A stretch of DNA of 28,524 nt from Clostridiales bacterium (GTDB taxonomy: Bacteria; Bacillota; Clostridia; Oscillospirales; Oscillospiraceae). The stretch lies in assembly GCA_004556205.1 (NCBI GenBank), contig SFIL01000010.1:1-28524 (forward strand), read 5' to 3'. The position numbers and the translations under genes were made by a program. Positions 1-7,000 of this stretch are shown here, one piece after another (position 1 is the stretch's first letter; every line of letters begins with the position of its first letter). Below the pieces are notes generated by a model. It did no database searches, was not told the origin of the DNA, and saw only the letters and a program-made list of their open reading frames with translations.

Positions 1-99
1 TGAAATGAAATAAATCCACCAACGCCCGCAGGCATTTCACATGGCGAAGCCATATTTCACACGCAAAGCGTATTTCACAAATCCCGCAAGGGATTTATT
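1..99. repeat. Array of short hairpins joined by ATTTCACA linkers
   Basis: Four small palindromes lie in a row: GCC-cgca-GGC (about 24-33), ATGGC-gaa-GCCAT (41-53), ACGC-aaa-GCGT (61-71) and AATCCC-gcaa-GGGATT (about 80-95). The linkers between them are near-identical, reading ATTTCACA or TATTTCACA. The block is enclosed by an outer inverted repeat, AATAAATCC (9-17) against GGATTTATT (91-99), so the whole could fold as one multibranched structure. It lies just downstream of the tRNA-Gly terminator and may continue past the left edge of the window. No protein-coding signal is seen. The regular stem/linker pattern suggests a dispersed intergenic element; its function is unknown. Confidence 0.6.
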
Positions 100-105
100 C
101 CGTTG

Positions 106-148
106 AAAAGAAACAGCCTCTGTCCGAAGGGCAAAGGCTGTTTCTTTT
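106..148 (-). terminator. Intrinsic terminator of tRNA-Gly
   Basis: AAAAGAAACAGCCT (106-119) pairs with AGGCTGTTTCTTTT (135-148) around a 15-nt loop. Read on the minus strand, the stem ends in a U-rich tract directly after the tRNA 3' end, as expected for a rho-independent terminator. The stem is symmetric, so it could also stop plus-strand transcripts. Confidence 0.75.
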
Positions 149-149
149 C

Positions 150-225
150 TGGAGCGGGTGACGAGGCTCGAACTCGCTACCTCCACCTTGGCAAGGTGGC
201 GCTCTACCGGATGAGCTACACCCGC
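150..225 (-). tRNA. tRNA-Gly (anticodon GCC)
   Basis: Read on the minus strand, the gene begins GCGGGTG and ends CACCCGC, then discriminator T and an encoded CCA at 152-150. This gives a seven-pair acceptor stem. The D arm contains GTAGCTCA...GGTAGAGC. The anticodon stem-loop reads CCACCTTGCCAAGGTGG with GCC in the loop. The T arm contains GTTCGAGCC. The 76-nt length is normal. A consensus promoter lies just upstream and a terminator just downstream, so it is an independent unit transcribed away from the ylxM-ffh operon. Confidence 0.95.
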
Positions 226-238
226 ATTTGCATGAATC

Positions 239-267
239 ATTATAGCCGCCTTTTCCGCATTTGTCAA
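239..267 (-). promoter_or_regulatory. Consensus promoter of tRNA-Gly
   Basis: On the minus strand there is a perfect TTGACA (262-267), a 17-bp spacer and a perfect TATAAT (239-244), placed 14 bp upstream of the tRNA 5' end. This is a sigma-A-type stable-RNA promoter. The -35 box lies only 13 bp from the end of the broken MITE-like repeat at 280. Confidence 0.85.
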
Positions 268-279
268 GTATTTTTTTAG

Positions 280-325
280 GGAACCTCTGAATAAATCACC
301 TGCGGCGCTCTTGCGGATTCATGCA
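280..325 (-). repeat. Truncated end of the MITE-like element
   Basis: The sequence starts GGAACCTCTGAATAAATCA and continues with a gCGGCGCTC...GCGGAT block. This matches the reverse complement of the right end of the full copy at 2222-2381. Similarity is lost after about 45 bp, so it is a broken copy in inverted orientation. The rest of the gap to the ylxM promoter (about 326-418) shows no gene that I can support. Confidence 0.5.
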
Positions 326-418
326 GCGCTTCCTTAGGAAAGTTCGGAAGCCATCGGAGTGTCCAAAATTTTTCCTTTCGTGCGGGAGCAAAAAAGTGCA
401 GGTGTCAAGTTTTTTCTC

Positions 419-447
419 TTGACAAGCGGGTAAGAATATAGTAAAAT
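419..447 (+). promoter_or_regulatory. Promoter of the ylxM-ffh operon
   Basis: TTGACA (419-424) is followed by a 17-bp spacer and TAAAAT (442-447), one base from the -10 consensus. The predicted transcript starts near 454 and has a very short leader before the ylxM ribosome binding site at 469-474. Confidence 0.75.
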
Positions 448-480
448 AGGCAGGCAATGCAGAGTACGGGGGGCGTTGGG

Positions 481-831
481 ATGAAACACGAAGCGTTTAC
501 GATGTCCCTGCTCCTTGACTACTACGGGGCGCTGCTGACGGACAAGCAGAAAACCTACTTCGACCTCTACTATAACCAAGACCTCTCGCTCGGAGAGATC
601 GCGGAGCAGGAGGGCATCTCCCGTCAGGGCGTACACGATACAATTACCCGCACCGAGGCGATTCTGCGCGGCATGGAGGAAGCAACCGGCTGCCTTGCGC
701 AGGCGCAGAACCTCTGCAAGCTCCGCGAGGAGATCACCGCCGCCGCCACGCCTCTGCTGCACCACGAAGATCCCACCGTGCGGCAAAGCGCCGAGCGCAT
801 TTTTGCCGCCGTCTCTTTCCTAAAGGAGTAA
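481..831 (+). CDS. ylxM: YlxM family SRP-associated helix-turn-helix protein
   Basis: A 116-residue DNA-binding-like protein of the YlxM/p13 (UPF0122) family, which is encoded next to ffh in Firmicutes and linked to signal recognition particle assembly or control. The central part (QDLSLGEIAEQEGISRQGV) is a sigma-factor-like helix-turn-helix, and the rest is helical. The ATG at 481 is chosen because a G-rich Shine-Dalgarno (469-474) lies 6 nt upstream. The in-frame ATG at 457 has no such site and would fall almost at the transcription start. The stop codon is 4 nt before ffh and the ffh ribosome binding site lies inside this gene's end, so the two are probably co-translated. Length is normal for the family. 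Confidence 0.9.
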   Translation: MKHEAFTMSLLLDYYGALLTDKQKTYFDLYYNQDLSLGEIAEQEGISRQGVHDTITRTEAILRGMEEATGCLAQAQNLCKLREEITAAATPLLHHEDPTVRQSAERIFAAVSFLKE

Positions 832-835
832 CACT

Positions 836-2182
836 ATGGCATTTGAAGGTCTGACCGCCAAGCTCAACGCCGCGTTCAAAAAGCTCCGCGGTAAGGGCCG
901 CCTGTCCGAATCCGACATCAAGGAGGCAATGCGCGAAATTCGCCTTGCCCTGCTCGAAGCGGACGTCAGCTACAAGGTTGTCAAGGATTTTGTCAAGTCC
1001 GTGTCCGAGCGCTGTGTCGGCAAGGATGTGCTCGAAAGCCTGACACCCGCGCAGATGATCGTCAAGATCGTCAACGAAGAGCTGATTGCCCTCATGGGCA
1101 GCGAAAACCAGCGCATCACCATCTCGCCCAAATCCCCGACGGTCGTCATGCTCGTCGGTCTGCAGGGCGCGGGCAAAACGACCAACGGCGCAAAGCTCGC
1201 GGGTCTGTTCAAAAAGCAGGGCAAGCGGCCGCTGCTCGTCGCGTGCGACATTTACCGTCCCGCTGCCATCAAGCAGTTGGAGGTCGTCGGCGGACAACTT
1301 GACATTCCCGTGTTCCAAATGGGGCAGGAGAATCCCGTCAAGATTGCAAAAGCCGCCATTCGCCACGCGCAGCAGCATGGCAACGACATGGTCTTCTTGG
1401 ACACGGCAGGCCGTCTGCACGTCGATGAGGCGCTGATGAATGAGCTGAAATCCATCAAAGCGGAGGTTCAGCCGAGTGAAATTCTGCTTGTGGTCGATGC
1501 AATGACGGGTCAGGATGCGGTCAATGCCGCGCAGTCCTTTAATGAATGGCTCGACATTGACGGCGTGATGCTGACGAAGCTTGACGGCGACGCAAGAGGC
1601 GGCGCAGCCCTGTCCGTCAAGGCGGTCACGGGCAAGCCTATCAAGTTCGTCGGCACGGGCGAAAAGCTCGATATGATCGAGCCGTTCCACCCCGAACGCA
1701 TGGCTTCCCGCATTTTGGGCATGGGCGATGTGCTGACACTGATCGAAAAGGCAGAGCAAGCGCTTGACCAAAAGAAAGCCGCCGAATTGGAGCAGAAGCT
1801 CCGCCAAAACAAGTTCACGCTCGCGGATTTCTACGACCAGCTCGTGCAGATCAAGTCGATGGGCTCGATGCAGGACATTTTGGGGATGCTCCCCGGGATG
1901 GGGTCGCTCAAAAACGTGCAGGTGGACGAGAACGCTACCACCCGCGTCGAGGCGATCATCCTTTCGATGACACCCTACGAGCGTGAGAATCCGGCCTGCC
2001 TCAACTCCTCGCGCAAGCGCCGCATCGCCCTCGGCTGCGGACAGAAGGTCGAGGATGTCAACCGCCTGCTCAAGCAGTTTGAGCAGATGCAACAGCTCAT
2101 GAAGCAGATGAACGGCAAGGGCAGCAAAAAGCGCAAGCTGTTCGGCAAAATGGGCGGCTTCCCCGGAATGCCGGGTATGTAG
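836..2182 (+). CDS. ffh: Signal recognition particle protein Ffh
   Basis: SRP54-type GTPase that binds signal sequences and 4.5S/6S RNA and brings ribosomes to FtsY at the membrane. An N-terminal helical bundle (about 1-90) is followed by the G domain: P-loop GLQGAGKTT (108-116), DTAGR (189-193), TKLD (247-250) and GTGEKLD (273-279). The methionine-rich M domain (about 326-448) carries the RNA-binding signature SSRKRRIALGCG (391-402), where most homologues have GSG, and ends in a basic, Met/Gly-rich tail. At 448 residues it is full length. The AAAGGAG ribosome binding site (823-829) precedes the ATG. No terminator with a U-run follows, only a small AGACC/GGTCT hairpin near 2192-2205, so transcription probably continues through the repeat into rpsP. 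Confidence 0.97.
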   Translation: MAFEGLTAKLNAAFKKLRGKGRLSESDIKEAMREIRLALLEADVSYKVVKDFVKSVSERCVGKDVLESLTPAQMIVKIVNEELIALMGSENQRITISPKSPTVVMLVGLQGAGKTTNGAKLAGLFKKQGKRPLLVACDIYRPAAIKQLEVVGGQLDIPVFQMGQENPVKIAKAAIRHAQQHGNDMVFLDTAGRLHVDEALMNELKSIKAEVQPSEILLVVDAMTGQDAVNAAQSFNEWLDIDGVMLTKLDGDARGGAALSVKAVTGKPIKFVGTGEKLDMIEPFHPERMASRILGMGDVLTLIEKAEQALDQKKAAELEQKLRQNKFTLADFYDQLVQIKSMGSMQDILGMLPGMGSLKNVQVDENATTRVEAIILSMTPYERENPACLNSSRKRRIALGCGQKVEDVNRLLKQFEQMQQLMKQMNGKGSKKRKLFGKMGGFPGMPGM

Positions 2183-2221
2183 AGGATCATTAGACCGTTT
2201 GGTCTGACGATAAATCACAAA

Positions 2222-2381
2222 GGAAGCTCTGAATAAATTTGCAAGAGCGGTCAGCGAGAGATTTTGTCGCAAATTAAGGTCGGGAAACCGTAGGAATACT
2301 TTGTGTATTTCAAGGTTTTCCAACCGAAAAGCTGCGGCAAAAGATCCGCTGAGCGCCGCCGCTGATTTGTTCAGAGGTTCC
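2222..2381 (+). mobile_element. MITE-like palindromic element, copy A
   Basis: A 160-bp non-coding element bounded by imperfect terminal inverted repeats: GGAAGCTCTGAATAAAT on the left, and on the right a sequence whose complement is GGAACCTCTGAACAAAT. The inner halves are also complementary (GGTCAGCGAGAGATTTTG against CAAAAGATCCGCTGAGC; GGGAAACC against GGTTTTCC), so the whole can fold into one long hairpin. A similar copy in the same orientation lies at 23449-23607. It contains no transposase. It occupies nearly the whole ffh-rpsP gap and must be transcribed if the operon is continuous. Confidence 0.7.
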
Positions 2382-2417
2382 CTAAATACTTGAGAAAAAA
2401 TTTGGAGGTGAAACCCC

Positions 2418-2657
2418 ATGGTTAAGATCAGACTGAGAAGAATGGGTGCAAAGAAGGCTCCCTACTACCGCATCGTTGTTGCTGATTCCCGCAGCCCGCG
2501 TGACGGCCGCTGCATCGAAGAGATCGGCACCTACAACCCCCTGACCGAACCCGCCACCATCACCGTTGACGCCGAGAAAGCGCAGCAGTGGATCAAGAAC
2601 GGCGCTCAGCCGACCGACACCGTGAAGGCTCTTTTGAAAAAGGCTAGCGTCCTTTGA
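2418..2657 (+). CDS. rpsP: 30S ribosomal protein S16
   Basis: A 79-residue small-subunit protein needed for 30S assembly. The N-terminus MVKIRLRRMGAKKAPYYRIV is the family signature, followed by ADSRSPRDGRCIEEIGTYNP and a short acidic/basic tail. Length is typical. GGAGGTG (2404-2410) gives an ideal ribosome binding site. It sits in the common Firmicutes order ffh-rpsP-khpA, but a MITE-like element intervenes upstream. No clear promoter is visible between that element and the gene, so expression probably depends on read-through from the ylxM promoter. Confidence 0.97.
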   Translation: MVKIRLRRMGAKKAPYYRIVVADSRSPRDGRCIEEIGTYNPLTEPATITVDAEKAQQWIKNGAQPTDTVKALLKKASVL

Positions 2658-2674
2658 TAGAAGGGAGCTTTACG

Positions 2675-2905
2675 ATGAAGGAACTCTTGCTCTACGTGGC
2701 AAAACAACTGGTCGATCAACCCGACGCGGTCACGGTTACGCAGAGAGAGGACTCAGACGGCACGGTGCTGGAGCTGCGCGTTGCGCCCGAGGATATGGGC
2801 AAGGTCATCGGCAGACAGGGCCGTATTGCGAAGGAGATTCGTACTGTCGTTAAAGCCGTCGCACAGCGCGAGGGAAAACGCGTCACAGTCGATATTCTCG
2901 ACTGA
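2675..2905 (+). CDS. khpA: KH-domain RNA-binding protein KhpA
   Basis: A 76-residue single KH-domain protein of the KhpA/YlqC family, which binds RNA (with KhpB in other Firmicutes) and affects cell division and small-RNA biology. The KH core carries the GxxG loop in GKVIGRQGRIA (about 46-56), flanked by the VAPEDM strand and the KAVAQREGKRVTVDILD ending. The ATG at 2675 is preferred because AAGGGA (2661-2666) lies 8 nt upstream. A TTG at 2654 overlaps the rpsP stop and has no ribosome binding site. The gene starts 17 nt after rpsP. A terminator follows at once, so rimM, trmD and rplS, often next in this operon, are absent here. Confidence 0.93.
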   Translation: MKELLLYVAKQLVDQPDAVTVTQREDSDGTVLELRVAPEDMGKVIGRQGRIAKEIRTVVKAVAQREGKRVTVDILD

Positions 2906-2927
2906 TTGCCGATTCGATCGGTGGAAT

Positions 2928-2963
2928 ACACAGGATCGTGTGTCGATCCTGTGTTTTTCTTTC
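2928..2963 (+). terminator. Intrinsic terminator of the ylxM-ffh-rpsP-khpA operon
   Basis: ACACAGGATCG (2928-2938) pairs perfectly with CGATCCTGTGT (2944-2954) around a 5-nt loop and runs into TTTTTCTTTCTTT. It lies 22 nt after the khpA stop codon. Confidence 0.9.
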
Positions 2964-2975
2964 TTTGCGGCGCGC

Positions 2976-3004
2976 TTGACAACGCCGCGTACAGGAAATA
3001 TAAT
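2976..3004 (+). promoter_or_regulatory. Consensus promoter of the membrane protein/PPTase pair
   Basis: Perfect TTGACA (2976-2981), a 17-bp spacer and perfect TATAAT (2999-3004). It lies directly after the operon terminator and 37 bp before the next start codon, so it opens a new transcription unit. Confidence 0.88.
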
Positions 3005-3041
3005 ACGGTTGAGAATTCTTGAAAATCGGAGGTCAAAAGGC

Positions 3042-3245
3042 ATGGATTGGCGCTATATCAAGCAAGTTTTGAAGGTTTTTTTCGGTGTATGTCTGCTGCT
3101 GCTCAGCGTGATATTGCTCCTGTTTAATATTTTTCTTCTCAAGGGCGGGTTTGATGTCTCTCTCCTGCTGCTGAATGTGCTGCTGTTCTTCGCGGGGCTG
3201 CTGCTGACGGTCTTCGGCATTTCCGCTCTGCCTGCGGAGCATTGA
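3042..3245 (+). CDS. Small two-helix membrane protein
   Basis: A 67-residue hydrophobic protein whose family I do not recognise. A short basic start (MDWRYIKQVLKV) leads into a leucine-rich helix (about 12-33), a short KGGFDV turn, and a second helix (about 39-61) ending in LPAEH. This fits a helical hairpin in the cytoplasmic membrane. GGAGGTC (3028-3034) is a strong ribosome binding site under a consensus promoter, which supports a real gene despite its size. Its stop overlaps the start region of the phosphopantetheinyl transferase, so the two are probably translationally coupled. Confidence 0.75.
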   Translation: MDWRYIKQVLKVFFGVCLLLLSVILLLFNIFLLKGGFDVSLLLLNVLLFFAGLLLTVFGISALPAEH

Positions 3246-3247
3246 CG

Positions 3248-3820
3248 GTGGAATACCGTGTTGCGCGCGTCTCGGCAGTCTCCGAAGCCGTGCTTCGCCG
3301 TTGGTTTTCGGAGGCAGACGAGGCGCGGCAGGCACAAGTTTTGCAGATAAGACGCGCGCAGGCGCAAAAGCAGTGCCTTTGCGCGGATCATTTGGCGCGG
3401 GAAATGCTGCACTCGCGCGGTGTCGCACCTGTTTTCGCGCGAGACGGAAACGGGAAGCCCTACCTGCTGAACAGTCCGCTGCATTTCAACCTCTCTCACG
3501 CAGGCGATTTCGTCGCCTGTGCTGTACACGAAAGCCCCGTCGGGATCGACCTTGAGGCGTTGCGCAGTGTCTCTCCCGCCCTTGCCGATAAGGTTTGCAC
3601 CACGCAGGAGCGGGAATTTATCCTTGATGGCGGTGCGTTTGACAGCACACGGTTTTTGCAGATTTGGACGGTGAAGGAGGCTTATCTGAAATACCTCGGC
3701 TGCGGTCTGCGCGGCAATCTGCGGGAGATTGAGGTCGTTTCGGACGGCACGCTCGCTCTCAACGGGCTGCACCTGCATACCGCGCTGACATCGGAATACG
3801 CCCTCGCAGTCGTCTATTAA
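3248..3820 (+). CDS. 4'-phosphopantetheinyl transferase superfamily protein (Sfp type)
   Basis: Transfers 4'-phosphopantetheine from coenzyme A to a serine of a carrier protein. Numbering from the GTG start, the family motifs are GKPYL (69-73), NLSHAG (about 81-86), the magnesium-binding GIDLE (99-103) and the WTVKEAYLKYLGCGL block (about 140-154). At 190 residues it is slightly shorter than Sfp (about 220) and longer than AcpS (about 120). The GTG at 3248 is chosen because GGAG (3236-3239) lies 8 nt upstream; a TTG at 3242 is too close to that site. No polyketide or nonribosomal synthetase is visible in the window, so the carrier protein is unknown. Confidence 0.88.
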   Translation: MEYRVARVSAVSEAVLRRWFSEADEARQAQVLQIRRAQAQKQCLCADHLAREMLHSRGVAPVFARDGNGKPYLLNSPLHFNLSHAGDFVACAVHESPVGIDLEALRSVSPALADKVCTTQEREFILDGGAFDSTRFLQIWTVKEAYLKYLGCGLRGNLREIEVVSDGTLALNGLHLHTALTSEYALAVVY

Positions 3821-3824
3821 GGCG

Positions 3825-3837
3825 GCTCTGAATAAAT
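3825..3837 (+). repeat. Solo terminal repeat of the MITE-like element
   Basis: GCTCTGAATAAAT, identical to the left terminal repeat of the copy at 2222-2381, appears 5 nt after the phosphopantetheinyl transferase stop codon. It is followed by CCGTTGGATTT and then an unrelated long palindrome. It is probably a remnant end or an end captured by a later insertion. Confidence 0.4.
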
Positions 3838-3849
3838 CCGTTGGATTTA

Positions 3850-3914
3850 GGTTCTATAATAAATGTTGGGGTCAGGCATCATTGCCTGACCCCAACATTT
3901 ATTATTATAGAACC
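3850..3914. repeat. Long near-perfect palindrome, possible paired insertion-sequence ends
   Basis: The left arm begins GGTTCTATAATAAATGTTGG and runs 29 nt (3850-3878). A 4-nt loop TCAT follows, then a 32-nt right arm (3883-3914) that is its reverse complement apart from one extra ATA. The hairpin lies between convergent genes and could block transcription both ways. The arm sequence recalls ISL3-family transposon ends (GGNTCT...GGGGT). That is from memory, and no transposase is present. No clear target duplication is seen. Confidence 0.7.
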
Positions 3915-3917
3915 CAT

Positions 3918-3950
3918 AAAAATCGTGCCGGAGCTTTCACCCCGACACGA
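3918..3950 (-). terminator. Intrinsic terminator of the subtilisin-like SLH protease gene
   Basis: On the minus strand TCGTGTCGGGG (3950-3940) pairs with CTCCGGCACGA (3933-3923), with two G-U wobbles and a 6-nt loop, then runs into TTTTT (3922-3918). It lies about 65 nt after the stop codon at 4014. Confidence 0.8.
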
Positions 3951-4013
3951 CTTGCAATTATTTCTTTTTTATCTCTACCCCAACTATTGACATAGAGCCA
4001 GAGTTTTTTACGC

Positions 4014-7000
4014 TTACTTAAGGTTTTCGCAGGTATAGGAGCCGCTCAAGTAGCGCATGATGATGCACGCAAATTCCGCACGGGTCGCGTCGTCGGTGGG
4101 CTTGAGGTTGCCCTCGTCACCGTTGAAGATACCCTCGGAAACTGCCCAAGTCATCGCCTCGACAGCGTACTCGCTGATCATATCGGCATCCTTAAAGGCC
4201 TCGAGATCAGCCGTTGCTTCGGGCTTGCCCTCATAGCGCCACAGGATGGTCGCAATCTGCTCACGGGTGACGTAATCGTTCGGCGCGAACTTGTCAGCCA
4301 GCACGCCGAGGACGATGCCGTTATCCTGCGCCCAAGCGATCGCGTCGGAGTACCACTCGTTCTCGGGAACGTCCGTGAAGCTGGACGGGCCGGTGACAAC
4401 GGGACTGCCCGCCATGCGGTACAGAACGGTGACCATCATTGCGCGGGTCATCGTGCCGTTCGGCTCAAACTTGCCAATGCCGGTGCCATACATCAGTTCG
4501 TTCGCCACTGCGAAATCAACCGCCTCGTGATACCATGCATCCGGGCAATCGGTGTAGTCCTCGAAGTAGCAATCGGGTGCGGGAGGCTCGGGAGCCTTGA
4601 AGGTGGTGGTGTAATAATCCGCCACAAACTCGGTATCCGCGCACTTATACAGCCACAGAGAGAAAATATCTCTCGGGTAGATGTTGAGTCCGAAGAAGCT
4701 GAGATACGGCTGGCTGTTGTCATAGACAGCAAACTCGCACACCTCATCGTCATAGACCAGGAGCATATCCGGCTCTGCGACATTGAAGACGAGAGAGCCG
4801 AGCGAGCTCTGCGAATTCGCGGTAACTCTCCACATCGCAGACTCGGAAACCTCATCCGCCATGACAAGCGCACCGTCTGCCAGCGCAAGGTACTTGCCCG
4901 TTGCGATGTTCTTGATGGTGTAGTTCTTGCCGCCGACATTTTCGAAGGTGAAGCGGAAGCCCTCCGCGTTGGTATAGAATTCTACATACCAATCGCCGAT
5001 CTCCGCATCCTCCAACGCAGCGACATCGACCTTCTCGCAGTCCTTGCCGATTGCATAGGGATGTTCGACATCATAGTCACCGTCTGCGTAGTCCAAACCG
5101 ACGATTGCCCAGTCGCCGGAGTAATCCTTCTCCTGCGCGGCATAGTAGTTGGTCTTCTCCAGTTCGACCGCTTCGCCGACCGCATAGAGGGCATAGAAGG
5201 TTTCGTCGCCCTTTACAACGATCTCGTCGTCCTCGAAGAACATACCGTCAATGTACCAAATATCCTCGTCGGTAATCTTGTCTGCCTCGGTGCGCGTCCA
5301 GAGCAGGAAGTCATAGCCCTCATACTCCTCATCGCAGTTCGGGAACACGAAGGTGTCGCCGGTCTTGAGCGCGTACTCCGTCTCACCTGCCGGCGTCACA
5401 AGAGTCACGGTTGCGTCCTTACCGGTTTCGAAGAGATATGTAACCGCCTCGTTCTCGTTGGTCGCGTAGTCGAGCGCAGTCACAACGATCTCTCCAAAGC
5501 CGTCCTCAAGGAGTTCACTGACGTCGAAGGTCGCCGTGAAGGACTCGCCTGCCTCTTTGGAGGAGAAGGTAGCAACATCATAGATGTCCGAGTAATCGGT
5601 ATCGGTCAGGTAGATTGCCTGTAAGTACTGCTCATCGGAAGCGGTAACGGTCAGGGTCTTTGCTTCGGGGTCGAACACAGCGCTCTCAATCACGGGAGCG
5701 GTGCTGTCAACAGTCACGTCGAAGCTCCAAACATCCTCGACAAAGGTGCCATCCGCCTCGGAATCGTTGGAATAAGGAAGAACCGCGTCAACCTGCACAT
5801 GGGCAACCGTGCCGCTGGGCAGATACTCTCCGTCCGCGTTTGTGCCGTCCCACATGAAGATGCCGTAAGCCTGCCAAATGCCGTTCTCTTCGTCATAGGC
5901 TGCCTTGGGCAGATATTCGGTGTCATCCACATAGTAGACCTCGCCGGATTCCGCATCGCTGACGGTCATAATGAGGTGTCTTGCGTTGCGGAGCTGATAA
6001 GGCTGCAGCGCAAAGGAATCGCTCCAGTAATGGCTGCCGTCGGACATCGGCGTGGTGATGGACAGATGCTGATCGTAATACGGTTCGGTATTAAAGAGAT
6101 TGCCGCCGAGATAGTACAACGGCTCTTCGTTCACGGAATCATAGGTATAGCCCATGTTCGGATTCGTGTAGAAATCAACGAAGTCCCATCCGGAATAACC
6201 GTAATCGGCATAGGTGTTTCCGTCCTCATCTGCCGGAGTGGTAGCAGCGAGATAGTCCATCTCGAGGAAGTCACGGAAGTCCGCCTCTTCCAGCACGGAA
6301 CCCTGCGTCCAGTCGCCGTAGAAGGCAAGGAAGGTCGCATGGCTGGTGGCGATGAACTTGCCGGTCTCGGCATCCACCTGATCGAAGAAGACAAAGCCCT
6401 CGACATAGGTGCCGTTTTCAAACATCTCGTCGAAATACGCCCTGATCGCTTCGTCCAGCACGATGCTGACCGTCACGGTGACGGACTCGCCCGCGGCAAC
6501 ATCAAATTCCGTAACCTCTTCGCCGTTTACGGTGTAGGTGATCTGTGCGTGATCGTCCTCACCGCCGTAGCCGTAGACGAGATCGGAGGTCAAGGTGTTG
6601 ACATAGATGGGATCATCTTCTTCGCCGACGTCTGCAATATAGTCCATCAGGACATAGGCGTACGGGTCATTGTAATGCGCGTCGCTTTCGCTGTCGTTTG
6701 TGAAGGTGACATCGAAAACATATTCGCCGGTCTTCTCGGGATCATCGCCCAGCTCCTTGAGCGGGTCAGTGATGTAAGCGCCGCTCTGGAGTGCCTCGAT
6801 GGCATCCCACGCGTTGCCGAGACCCGCGCCCTGCTTGCGGACGGAGTAGGGATAATCATCCTCATCATACAAAACCCATGCGGTGCCTTCCAACAGCGCC
6901 TCCGCACGCTCCGCACGCTCCGCCTTGCTCAGCTCGGGATAGTTCTGCGCAAGATAGGACAGCACGTTGGAGAAGGTGCCGGTCATATTCGGAGCTGCCA

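Noticed and set aside
1..99. Possible CRISPR array in the hairpin string
   Set aside because: The constant units are only 8-9 nt, the variable units are palindromic and very short (9-16 nt), and there are no cas genes.
734..2419. Long minus-strand open frame opposite ffh
   Set aside because: It runs across ffh and the repeat, has no family similarity or ribosome binding site, and ffh is certain on the other strand.
3242..3247. TTG at 3242 as the phosphopantetheinyl transferase start
   Set aside because: It would leave only about 2 nt after GGAG (3236-3239); the GTG at 3248 has normal spacing.
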